From positions 10,453,004 to 10,517,003 of the forward strand of contig CM046836.1 of the NCBI GenBank assembly GCA_025618425.1: 64,000 nucleotides of DNA, written 5' to 3'. Below the pieces are notes generated by a model, which was given only the letters and a program-made list of their open reading frames with translations, was not told where the DNA came from and ran no database searches. Shown piece by piece: positions 29,901 through 34,590 of this stretch. A program made the translations under genes and the position numbers. Origin of the DNA: Heliocidaris tuberculata. Its lineage: Eukaryota; Echinodermata; Echinoidea; Camarodonta; Echinometridae. The first letter of the stretch is position 1, and each line of letters opens with the position of its first letter.

Positions 29901-30788
29901 CACTGCGTTTCAAAGAAAGGATTTTTTTTTTAAATTACAGGGGCAAATTTATTTCATCATTTTCTCTTTTATTAGCTTACCTCTTCACTCTCATCAAAAT
30001 CTGCAGCAAGAGAACTGTAGAAATTTTCATCTTGTGAAGGCCTATAAAGTTTGATTGAAAAAAACAATCCACAAATGAATGAATATAGCAAGTTTTTAGC
30101 AACAATACTGTTAAAGGCAATTCAGCATCTATTTCTTGGTTTGGCCGGGTAAATAAGAATTTTACTAGTAGTAACCTTTCTAAAGATAAGAACAAGTGGG
30201 AAATAATGAAAAAGGGACACCATAAAATCAGGTAAATTCCTACTAGTACTTAGTACGGCTATCAATCTCATGAAGATGTTTGGAAGAAAGTGACATCCAT
30301 TTTAAAAATCTTATGATCGACATTATAATGATCAATACAAACAAGTCCTAACAAAATTCAAAGACACAATTTTCTAATGTTATTATTCAGCACACTTTGT
30401 TGTGCAAGTTTGATCAAATGATGTTAAGAAAAAAAAAATAGTTGTAACTAGCTAGATACTTTAGTTCAATAGGATTCTAATCAGTCACTTTCCAACACAA
30501 CTTCAAGAAAAAACTCTTCTTGACTATGGCTTCAGTTTACTGTAGTGTACATAATGCAAAATATAAAAAAGGGTATATGTAATCACACACAAGTACTAAA
30601 ATTTGATATTTGATATACAATGCAAAATATAAGAATATAAAAAAAATTTAAAAGGGCATATGTAATCACACACAAGTACTAAAATTTGATATTGGTAAAA
30701 CAGGTAAACTTACTGAGATTTTCTTCTTGCAGCCATGGCTCTGCTTCCAAACAGAAACTAATTTCTATCCTTTTCCACCAAAGAATGG
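347..30788 (-). CDS. FBF1: FBF1 (Fas-binding factor 1) orthologue, 26 coding exons, 3' end outside window
   Basis: FBF1 is a coiled-coil protein of centriolar distal appendages, needed for ciliogenesis and the ciliary gate (family knowledge). I joined 26 minus-strand exons between GT-AG sites; all phases agree and give 1403 codons with no stop. Exons 1-17 encode an acidic, Ser/Pro-rich, largely disordered N-terminal half with short motifs that match vertebrate FBF1: DPLAGLLSDDE (exon 6), FGDDDGILDGLGFDDTP (exon 8), KEFQLDTKYRKPQ (exon 9), EEDFTFGGYTPS (exon 10), ADYLGLGGDEID (exon 12). Exons 18-25 encode a Gln-rich stretch and then about 450 residues of continuous heptad-type coiled coil. Exon 26 ends in phase 0 at LAAEK, so a short C-terminal exon should lie left of base 1. 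The protein is already longer than human FBF1 (about 1130 residues). The start is the ATG at 30736-30734, which begins the first coding exon. Confidence 0.93.
588..815 (-). repeat. Dispersed two-unit repeat E (copy 1)
   Basis: Two tandem direct units of about 105 bp whose minus-strand reading gives TFNLRSCFGPPKTPPWD and TFNLQNCFSPLRSPPWD. It lies 58 bp upstream (gene sense) of FBF1 exon 26 and is open in the exon's frame. Confidence 0.75.
1070..1250. repeat. (GAT)n-rich microsatellite
   Basis: Imperfect GAT/GGT repeats in the FBF1 intron between exons 25 and 26. Confidence 0.95.
1441..1544 (-). CDS. FBF1: FBF1 exon 25, coiled coil
   Basis: 104 bp. VLEQQLEELRVTERKIAED ... ENQRSLEKSAG; end of the coiled coil. 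Ends with 2 nt of a Gly codon. Confidence 0.9.
1927..2229 (-). CDS. FBF1: FBF1 exon 24, coiled coil
   Basis: 303 bp, 101 codons. EQATREGTLESLSAERIQLS ... matches TQREGTLISLAKEQAELK of human FBF1 and continues as a long charged helix. This exon is GC-rich compared with its surroundings. Confidence 0.93.
3013..3156 (-). CDS. FBF1: FBF1 exon 23, coiled coil
   Basis: 144 bp, 48 codons. NAVLTEQQSIMGQCMEERK ... matches SALLEEQKSVMLKCGEER of human FBF1. Confidence 0.93.
3350..3524. mobile_element. TIR element family D (copy 1)
   Basis: Left CAGTCAAACCTGC, right CAGGTTTCACTGTA; internal GACCACCTG/CAGGTGGTC-type motifs. A reverse-oriented relative lies at 42627-42832. Confidence 0.68.
3572..3610 (-). 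pseudogene. Fragment of FBF1 exon 22 duplicated in the intron
   Basis: 'CATCTTCTGTAAGTTGGTCA' and the next 16 bases repeat 3717-3752 of exon 22 with one mismatch, 145 bp away. Confidence 0.85.
3648..3770 (-). CDS. FBF1: FBF1 exon 22, coiled coil
   Basis: 123 bp, 41 codons. DRWRLRQEQNKLTNLQKMTE ... EQASLQQAK, matching ERWRVTAEQSKAESMQ of human FBF1. Part of this exon is duplicated in the adjacent intron (3572-3610). Confidence 0.92.
4416..4613 (-). CDS. FBF1: FBF1 exon 21, coiled coil
   Basis: 198 bp, 66 codons. GRVSDQHQFQLDNRLLEVRE then Glu/Arg-rich heptads ending HIKEQNIQLDE, matching SRVEASH and ARLNEQSRLLEQE of human FBF1. Confidence 0.93.
5157..5340 (-). mobile_element. tRNA-derived SINE, minus strand
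   Basis: On the minus strand a B box GGTTCAAATCC (5290-5300) follows a tRNA-like head 'GAGTCAATGACCCATGG'; tail extends to about 5157. Confidence 0.6.
5988..6408. mobile_element. MITE family C, TTAA-bounded (copy 1)
   Basis: TTAACCCTTTCGAGACAA left and TTGTCACGAAAGGGTTAA right. FBF1 intron between exons 20 and 21. Confidence 0.8.
6788..6964 (-). CDS. FBF1: FBF1 exon 20, coiled coil
   Basis: 177 bp, 59 codons, phase 0. Contains MKDSTSHTQSLKDVVERVG, equivalent to ATSHTRSLNSIIHQME in human FBF1. Confidence 0.93.
7160..7285 (-). mobile_element. tRNA-derived SINE, minus strand
   Basis: Minus strand reads GTCATGGTCCAGTGGATGGG (A box TGGTCCAGTGG) then a degraded B box 'GGTTTGCACTTGAGTCCC'. Confidence 0.55.
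7493..7792 (-). CDS. FBF1: FBF1 exon 19, coiled coil
   Basis: 300 bp, exactly 100 codons. VRQLEAEKTQLESSIQFLEK begins a continuous coiled coil; METNHRSYI-type spacing parallels LIESAHRSRI in human FBF1. Acceptor 'tgtcag', donor 'gtggga'. Confidence 0.93.
8184..8462 (-). CDS. FBF1: FBF1 exon 18, Gln-rich segment
   Basis: 279 bp, phase 0 both ends. Encodes QMAAEHEKQMRLIQEEQQK, interrupted poly-Gln runs with Met, a Gly/Leu-rich linker (GLGLGFGLG) and NPWLENK. Low-complexity CAG/CAA tracts may vary in length between individuals. Confidence 0.88.
8807..10070. mobile_element. hAT-superfamily non-autonomous element with 8-bp TSD
   Basis: Ends are CAGCCTAGGAAATA and, inverted, CAGCGTCGGAAATA; both sides are flanked by AGTACATG (8799-8806 and 10071-10078), an exact 8-bp target duplication typical of hAT. 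Interior has no transposase; it has 'GGGGCTACTTTT' repeats, poly-C/poly-T and a (TG)n run. It sits in the FBF1 intron between exons 17 and 18. Confidence 0.8.
10348..10688 (-). CDS. FBF1: FBF1 exon 17, Gln/Ser/Thr-rich linker entering the coiled coil
   Basis: 341 bp. Begins RREPRWRQEMRQQQQQHG, continues as an Ala/Ser/Thr/Pro-rich linker and ends in a helix-forming SQSQLERQRESMLEYEATLK, the probable start of the coiled coil. Confidence 0.87.
11148..11241 (-). CDS. FBF1: FBF1 exon 16
   Basis: 94 bp, acceptor 'tttcag', donor 'gtcatt'. Encodes VELGNGKSSIAPLQRQSST and SLSGDQKPATS; disordered Ser/Gln-rich segment. Confidence 0.82.
11746..11948 (-). CDS. FBF1: FBF1 exon 15
   Basis: 203 bp, starts with an Asp run from a (GAT)n stretch, then NDPLGESDPLRASLIAQQIK and a Pro-rich linker. 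Acceptor 'attacag', donor 'gtaggc'. Confidence 0.86.
12079..12158. mobile_element. 80-bp TTAA-bounded palindromic element
   Basis: TTAACCCATTG at the left and CAATGGGTTAA at the right; very short non-autonomous element or solo termini. Confidence 0.6.
12223..12435. mobile_element. Small hAT-like MITE, CAGGRCTGTCAAC ends
   Basis: Starts CAGGACTGTCAACCCT, ends GTTGACAGCCCTG; CTATCCT flanks both sides (12216-12222, 12436-12442). In the FBF1 intron between exons 14 and 15. Confidence 0.7.
13158..13286. mobile_element. Palindromic MITE family F (degraded)
   Basis: 'CATTTCATAAAACTTGTG' plus 'CAGCCAATCAAA' and 'TTTCAGTAGTTTATA'; member of the family ending in TTTCATAAAACTTG. Confidence 0.6.
14093..14199 (-). 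CDS. FBF1: FBF1 exon 14
   Basis: 107 bp, donor 'gtaagt'. Encodes SPFPWESDSPRRSRRRN followed by TDLSSTGDLGSTFDSMNY; basic Ser/Arg patch. Confidence 0.84.
14418..14791. mobile_element. MITE family B, TTAA-bounded (copy 1)
   Basis: TTAAAGGGTACCAATCACC at the left and GGTGATTGGTACACTTTAA at the right (one mismatch), TTAA at both ends. In the FBF1 intron between exons 13 and 14. Confidence 0.82.
15140..15229 (-). CDS. FBF1: FBF1 exon 13
   Basis: 90 bp, acceptor 'aatcag', donor 'gtaagt'. Encodes PKEVTPRGDKLSKHDTRDD and LFSSPAKRDT; phases join exons 12 and 14. Confidence 0.82.
15285..15553. mobile_element. Degenerate copy of the 12223 element
   Basis: Shares 'CACCACGATGCCATTCCTCC', 'GGAGTAAAAAG' and the terminal 'TTCCCCAAAGTTTACAGCCC' with the 12.2-kb copy; contains an internal direct duplication around two poly-T tracts (15397 and 15463). 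Left end approximate. Confidence 0.5.
16359..16417. repeat. (TTTG)n microsatellite
   Basis: About 13 TTTG units. Confidence 0.95.
16553..16724. repeat. Inverted-repeat element in FBF1 intron
   Basis: Arms of 32-33 bp (CTTCTTCGTTGAGAATGGTG and inverse at 16692-16724), separated by about 108 bp. The surrounding 16.3-17.76 kb looks like repetitive DNA ('CACCGGCTGCCGAGCTCGG', 'CCGCCTTTGACGGCCCCTCTAG') of unknown class. Confidence 0.6.
18250..20270 (+). pseudogene. Decayed hAT-transposase-derived gene (ZNF862-like), with introns
   Basis: Three plus-strand exons lie within an FBF1 intron: about 18250-18626, 19036-19434 and 20034 to about 20270. Exon 1 has a degraded zinc finger and KKFLTNFTSVAEGELNLVAM. 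Exon 2 carries the RNase-H-like core (FSILRDKATDITNPLCVSVR, VVGFGSDGENLMQGGSNSH, FVLKCFCHIFHLIASYAC). Exon 3 has NIAPHKLLRPAQTRWLSLH and VLEQWSALCAFFEGE. GT-AG sites join SSKR to KQKFEQIQ, so it was spliced. Frameshifts near 19370 and 20205, a stop within the zinc finger and the missing C-terminal dimerisation region show it is dead. The two catalytic Asp positions are still visible. Confidence 0.8.
20560..20768 (-). CDS. FBF1: FBF1 exon 12, ADYLGLGGDEID motif
   Basis: 209 bp, donor 'gtaagt'. Gly-rich linker followed by AAADYLGLGGDEIDVESVAQ, matching GADWLGLKDEDLDL of human FBF1. The next intron (15230-20559) is the longest in the gene and holds an hAT-derived pseudogene. Confidence 0.92.
21610..21921. 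repeat. 156-bp tandem duplication spanning the FBF1 exon 11 donor
   Basis: Copy 1 at 21610-21765, copy 2 at 21766-21921; a few substitutions. Both end in 'AATATTTACCT', the donor (gtaaat) plus the last exon bases in gene sense. Confidence 0.9.
21920..22166 (-). CDS. FBF1: FBF1 exon 11
   Basis: 247 bp. Encodes RFADEADGDDDIFGNSTM, a Ser-rich linker and ADSDDWLNEAVGLS. The 3' boundary lies at the end of a 156-bp tandem duplication that also copied the donor. Confidence 0.9.
22290..22600. repeat. Imperfect TTGGCCCAATG-type repeats
   Basis: Recurring 'CCAATGTTGG', 'TTGGGCCAT' and 'TTGGCCCAA' words over about 300 bp of FBF1 intron; origin unclear. Confidence 0.55.
22711..22816 (-). CDS. FBF1: FBF1 exon 10, EEDFTFGGY motif
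   Basis: 106 bp. Encodes KEEDFTFGGYTPSSVVSKR, matching DEDFTFGAYQP of human FBF1. Two tandem GT donors overlap here. Only the downstream one (gtaatt at 22710) gives a readable join, RGVRFADEADG, into exon 11. Confidence 0.88.
22975..23196 (+). mobile_element. tRNA-derived SINE
   Basis: A box TGGTATAATGG (22981-22991) and B box GGGTTCCATCC (23024-23034) at tRNA-like spacing, followed by a non-tRNA tail with 'GGTGTATTAATGGGTACCTG'. Not a functional tRNA. FBF1 intron between exons 9 and 10. Confidence 0.75.
23217..23378 (-). CDS. FBF1: FBF1 exon 9, EFQLDTKYRKPQ motif
   Basis: 162 bp. Contains VNDLFGKTSILDKPPASKG and then KEFQLDTKYRKPQT, matching EFKLDKKYQRPQ of human FBF1. Acceptor is 'cctcaag'; its upstream tract merges into a (TATC)n microsatellite in gene orientation. 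Confidence 0.92.
23393..23745. repeat. Long (GATA)n microsatellite with variants
   Basis: GATA with interspersed GATGTA, GACA and GATGGAAA units over about 350 bp; begins 15 bp from the FBF1 exon 9 acceptor. Confidence 0.97.
23904..23935. repeat. (TTTTG)n microsatellite
   Basis: Six TTTTG units. Confidence 0.95.
24177..24308 (-). CDS. FBF1: FBF1 exon 8, conserved DGLGF motif
   Basis: 132 bp, acceptor 'atcacag', donor 'gtaatg'. Encodes a Lys/Pro-rich linker and then DDIDFGDDDGILDGLGFDD, matching the DDGDDIMATLGFGDSP motif of human FBF1; one of the clearest identifiers of the gene. Confidence 0.93.
24386..24606 (-). repeat. Dispersed two-unit repeat E (copy 2)
   Basis: Same two units (TFNLQSCFGPPKSPPWD, TSNLPYCFDPLRSPLWD), same strand, 78 bp upstream of FBF1 exon 8, again open in the exon's frame. 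Confidence 0.75.
24632..24720. mobile_element. Palindromic MITE family F (partial)
   Basis: 'CTACTGAAATCCTTGCATC' then 'TGATTGGCTGAAAG' and 'CACTTGATGAAACACC'. Confidence 0.6.
25205..25282 (-). CDS. FBF1: FBF1 exon 7
   Basis: 78 bp, donor 'gtgggt', acceptor 'cacatag'. Encodes DPAPVSKKEALGISQSDET and ETTPRG. The TPRG ending is repeated at the end of exon 8, suggesting that exons 7 and 8 arose by an old duplication of a short motif. Confidence 0.86.
26330..26495. repeat. 166-bp hairpin
   Basis: CTATTAATACATGGTTG with inverted CAACCATGTATTAATAG type end; arms contain 'GCGATCCGGCAACAC' and 'AGGTTTTTATC'; centre 'CTCGGCTACGCCTCGTG'. FBF1 intron between exons 6 and 7. Confidence 0.82.
26725..26889 (-). 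CDS. FBF1: FBF1 exon 6
   Basis: 165 bp. Encodes FDEDDPLAGLLSDDEDAPK, comparable to the DLEDPLRGLLSYDE motif of vertebrate FBF1, then a Lys/Pro/Ala-rich linker. Donor 'gtctgt' is weak but phase-consistent. Confidence 0.88.
26941..27032. repeat. (GA)n / (GGGA)n microsatellite
   Basis: Purine-only tract interrupted by GGGAGGGAGG; 50 bp outside FBF1 exon 6. Confidence 0.95.
27462..27560 (-). CDS. FBF1: FBF1 exon 5
   Basis: 99 bp between 'ctcacag' acceptor and 'gtgagt' donor. Encodes SLPEASEQKKSPGLSKTF followed by a basic stretch and STSFDFGG. Confidence 0.87.
27600..28402. repeat. Tandem array of about 145-175-bp units ending in a hairpin
   Basis: 'GAAGAAGCATTTT' and 'TTTGAATAAATTTGCAT' recur near 27675, 27822, 27994, 28168 and 28315, with 'TAATGTTTGAGGCAAAATTT' between. 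The array ends with GGACGGACGGACGCCGGATG and hairpin AGCTCATC/GATGAGCT (28371-28402), a terminus seen in dispersed elements of marine invertebrates. Possibly a Helitron-like element with internal repeats. FBF1 intron between exons 4 and 5. Confidence 0.7.
28557..28785 (-). CDS. FBF1: FBF1 exon 4
   Basis: 229 bp, starts in phase 0 with DMDDMDDALFSSSLKSKK, then a Lys/Ser/Pro-rich linker and an acidic ISDDLDDDMFKTHDLEKK segment. Donor 'gtaaaa'. Acceptor follows an A-rich run on the plus strand (poly-pyrimidine tract in gene orientation). Confidence 0.88.
29205..29312 (+). mobile_element. Retroposon 3' tail
   Basis: 'GCCTTCGGGCTGCGAGAATG' followed by (ATCA)n is characteristic of a non-LTR retrotransposon or SINE 3' end with a microsatellite tail. 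Confidence 0.5.
29525..29575 (-). CDS. FBF1: FBF1 exon 3
   Basis: 51 bp, phase 0 at both ends, donor 'gtaagt'. Encodes NSSVSDADVNALTKALA, which resembles the SEAD-x-QALLQAM segment near the N-terminus of vertebrate FBF1. Confidence 0.85.
29981..30041 (-). CDS. FBF1: FBF1 exon 2
   Basis: 61 bp, acceptor 'ttatag', donor 'gtaagc'. Encodes PSQDENFYSSLAADFDESEE after completing the Gln codon split with exon 1; acidic N-terminal region. Confidence 0.85.
30714..30788 (-). CDS. FBF1: FBF1 exon 1 (5' UTR plus first codons)
   Basis: ATG at 30736-30734 begins MAARRKSQ; coding part is 30714-30736 and ends with 2 nt of a codon before a consensus gtaagt donor. Upstream, 30737-30788 is likely 5' UTR after a 'ctttag' acceptor, so at least one non-coding leader exon lies further right. 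A consensus donor at 34171-34172 (minus strand) is one candidate for its end. Confidence 0.8.
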
Positions 30789-31055
30789 CTAAAGGAAAAG
30801 AAAAGTATAATGATAATCAATCATAATAGCTTACATGTAGATTCTTTTTCAAATCAGGAACTCTGAAAGAAAAATAAACTCTTTAGTTTTTCTGCTGGTT
30901 GGGACAATCATCAGTCTTTGGCATTTATTCAGGGCCCCACCGCATGTGCAGAGTATAAGCAAAGTTACATGAATGGATTATTTCAAGGTTTGCACCAGCC
31001 ACTTTAGGGAGGTTTTTTTTTCACTTCAGAGAGAATAAGAGCAACAGGGTAAATA

Positions 31056-31426
31056 TTAAAGGGTACCAATCACCAAAAATAATTTTGCTTTGTATGTTAG
31101 AGATTTCATGTCGTTATATATTCAAAATATGGGCTTCAAATATTAATTCTATAAAGAGATATTGCAATTTCAATTACACTCTCTATAAGCGTAAAAGCGA
31201 CTCTTTAGGAGACTTCTCGACGCACCCGTACGCGCTCGCCAAGATAAAGGCTCTCGCGAAACCAAACTCAGAGTTCGGTTCCGCGCGAGCATTTTCATGT
31301 TATCCTTTATTTCCTTCATACTCATTAATTGTTGACCTATAGAATACCAGACAAAGTTCTTTGAGGTTGATTTTATACTTTCTAGATGTACACGAATTAT
31401 TTTTTCAGGTGATTGGTACACTTTAA
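31056..31426. mobile_element. MITE family B (copy 2)
   Basis: Same ends and interior as the 14.4-kb copy ('ATATTGCAATTT', 'GCGCGCGAGCATTTTCATGT'-like centre); in the divergent intergenic interval just upstream of FBF1. Confidence 0.82.
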
Positions 31427-31655
31427 TATCAAGATTAACTGTGGCATGCAGATTTAATTACCAGTAGTTTGGATCTGATAATCTTATCATTTGCTTTTCT
31501 GGTCCAATAGCAAAAACAGAGCAACTCAACAAAAGTAAGTCCTCATAATTTTAAAAACGATTTTGAAAATAATTTGTATCTCAAAGTAAACTTAAAGTCC
31601 AACTTGTCAGTTCTATTATGTTTTATTAGACTCTATATTGCAATTCGATTGATCA

Positions 31656-32069
31656 TTAACCCTTTCAAGACAATTGACCACATTTCGTGGTTTGGCTAAA
31701 TAACTTCTGATTCAGAGCTCTAAAAATATACCAGATGCATGAGTAGAAAGAGCAAAAATTTCTGCACACACTATGTCCATTTTTGTTGCATGACCATATT
31801 GCGTTTGATGCCAGGAATTTTGAAAATGAGAATAAGCTATAAAATTCTTAAATTGGCAACACATTGAGAGGTTCAAAATCATTGCTTTTTATCAAAATTG
31901 GCAATTTTTTCAACTTTTCGACAAAGTTTCTAACCATGTGTCTTGTTTTCAAAGACATTACATTTTATCAGAACCATATAGCACTAAAATAAAAATATTA
32001 TTATTGCCAATTTGAAGAACAAAATGTGATCAATTTAGCTCTTTAATAATTCCTGTCATGAAGGGGATA
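31656..32069. mobile_element. MITE family C (copy 2, right end degraded)
   Basis: TTAACCCTTTCAAGACAA left end; interior shares 'CCAGATGCATGAGTAGAAAG' and 'TTGCATGACCATATTGC' with the 6.0-kb copy; right terminus mutated to 'GTCATGAAGGGGATA'. Confidence 0.78.
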
Positions 32070-33222
32070 TTGGCAATTAAAGACTTATTATCTAACAGCT
32101 CTAGATTGTAGTGAGTTTCATGCTTTTCACTCCTAGATCCTGCGACTCCTTCCTTATTCAGTACTGGTAGACGAACTGTCTGTGTATGTGGAAGGTTGAC
32201 AACTGTCATTTTTCATTTTTTCACTAAAGAATTCACCATACCAGATCTTAATATCTCTCTTCTTACGTGTAAGATTCACTCGTAGGTCGTTTTGAACTAA
32301 CACAAGGTGATTCTACCTCGCACATGTTTGACTGTGAGTGTGTTACTTACTTATCTCCAGTAACCTCGCATAAGTGTGAGTGACTTAGATATTATATTAT
32401 AGACTAGATCAAAGCCGCAGAGAAATAGATCTAACTTTAACTGTCGTATGATCGGATTCACTCAGCTCCGCAGCAAGTCTGACCTCCGCAAAGACAAATC
32501 CAAAGTCATAGACTTGCACTTACATGTAAGCTCAGGGGCATTGCTAGAACATTTTTAATTGGGGGGGGGGGGGGGGGTTGTGACACCCAAATTTTCGGAC
32601 AAAAATGCTGCACCGTAATCTCCCCCCCCCCACAAATAATTATAAAAGAAAATCGCAGATGTAGAGATCTTGATCATATGGGACCATTTTTACAAGATGG
32701 GGGTTGACGCCTTAGATTTGTCCGAAATATCAACTTTTCAATTTTCTAAATTTTTCTCTTTTTTTTCATAGTGAAAATGTACAGAAGTTACATACAGTCA
32801 AGTTACATAATTATCTGGGAATCTTGCTGCCAAAATATGTGGATATTCTGGCACCTCGCTGCCTGAATATGAAGAGGTGGTTGTCCGAATATCGGAACCT
32901 AAGAAAATCCTCGGGAAGGGGGGGGGGGCACTTTCCCTTTTCTTTCTTCTTCTCCTTTTTCTTTTCTTCTTTTCTCTTTCCTCTTCCCTCAATCTCCCTC
33001 CCCCCTTTTTTTTTTGCCATCAGAGGTTGTTGCTACTGTTAGCACAGTCTATGCTAACATTAACAACGTCCCTGCTTGTGCTTCACTCATTCAGTTCAAG
33101 TTCAATCCTTAAATTTTGTAAAATGCATCGTCTTTTCTTGAGGACATTGGTCTCTTGACCTCCATCATCTCATCATAGTCTACTCATACTTCATCATAGC
33201 CATAGTAAACGCCAACACCAGC
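32070..33222. other. Gene-free part of the divergent interval
   Basis: No coding exon recognised. Poly-G (32563-32578) and poly-C tracts, plus 'TAACCTCGCATAAGTGTGAG' at 32358, which recurs inverted at 38195-38215. Any FBF1 leader exon could lie here or up to 34.2 kb. Confidence 0.5.
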
Positions 33223-33807
33223 AGTATGGTGGTTGATCCAGTGTCCGAACACTTTTCAGAAAATCAACGATAGCAAATAAAATATCAAACGAATATCTGT
33301 CAAACTTAGATAATGAATGCTCAAAGTCCTACAGAAAAAGAAGTTGATGGAATTTTAAAAAGACAACGTAGATTTAATATGATATTCCCTTCCGAGTGAA
33401 CCCCTTCCCAACGGGCGGCTACTATTATAGTCAAGGATTGTATTTCCGAACAGATTGTATTACCGAACGTGTACAGTTAAGCGCCTAAAATGGGTTTTCA
33501 TACGTGTGGGACTACGCGTATGCCACACTGTATTGAAACAAAGGTTGTGTCTTTTTCCCATAGGTTTCATACGTTCGGAAGTACAGTACCTTTTTCAAGG
33601 GACCAAAACGCCGCGCCGTTGGGAAGGGGTTCACTCGGAAGGGAATATCATATTAAATCTACGTTGTCTTCTTAAAATTCCATCAACTTCTTTTTCTGTA
33701 GGACTTTGAGCATTCATTATCTAAGTTTGACAGATATTCGTTTGATATTTTATTTGCTATCATTGATTTTCTGAAAAGTGTTCGGACACTGGATCCACCA
33801 CCATACT
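33223..33807. mobile_element. Foldback element with about 195-bp arms
   Basis: Left arm 33223-33417 ('AGTATGGTGGTTGATCCAG' ... 'CCTTCCCAACGGGCGGC') and right arm 33613-33807 are inverted copies with few mismatches, separated by about 195 bp of unrelated sequence. Confidence 0.85.
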
Positions 33808-34373
33808 ATACTGTGTCTGTGCCATGTCAGTGCAATCGTGTCAGGTCACCGGTCCGGGGCGGTGGGGGCGGTGCTGCGGCGGTGTTGTGCATTGGGCATG
33901 GCGTTTAATAAATGAAAAGAGAGAAATTAAGCATTTCACATTGAGATTCAAATAAAAAGACTCTTACCAATTCCTACAAATCCAGTCTTAATGCTTTTCT
34001 GCTACCATATATTTTCAAAAAATCATGAAAGCTTGTTTACACTTCGCCATCGGTATTTGAAAAAAGCGTCCCGTAGATAATAACAACGCGAAAAATATAG
34101 GTGGAAATTTGCCGTAGAATTGCGTTCAATTATACATATATTCTGCGTTGCCAATTTTATAACTAAACTTACCTACGGTAGCACCAATTATTGTTTCCAT
34201 AAATTTCCCAAGGTAGATTTTTTTTTTTTTTTTTGGGGGGGGGGGGTGCAGAAGATGTCCGCTGCCTTTTTTGAAGGCACCCCAACCATGCAGACATAAA
34301 TTTTGGTGTGCATTTCCTCCTTTTTGGTCATCTTAGTATACGGGCACATATCACTTTATCTTTAAATATATAA

Positions 34374-34409
34374 TTATATATATACATATATATATATATA
34401 TATACGGGG

Positions 34410-34466
<57 letters not shown>
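34374..34466. repeat. (TA)n microsatellite
   Basis: Nearly uninterrupted TA run abutting the 34467 hairpin. Confidence 0.95.
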
Positions 34467-34470
<4 letters not shown>

Positions 34471-34590
34471 GGCCGGGAATAGGCCCTATACCAGGGCAGA
34501 GGAAAACTATGAACTAAAAGAACTTGCAACGATATCTTTTAGTTCATAGTTTTCCTCTGCCATGGTATAGGGCTTATTTCCCGGCCTCGA
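34467..34590. repeat. 124-bp hairpin embedded in a (TA)n tract
   Basis: TCGAGGCCGGGAATAGGCCC ... inverted GGGCTTATTTCCCGGCCTCGA; arms about 55 bp, loop about 14 bp. Probably a MITE that inserted into TA repeats. Confidence 0.85.
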
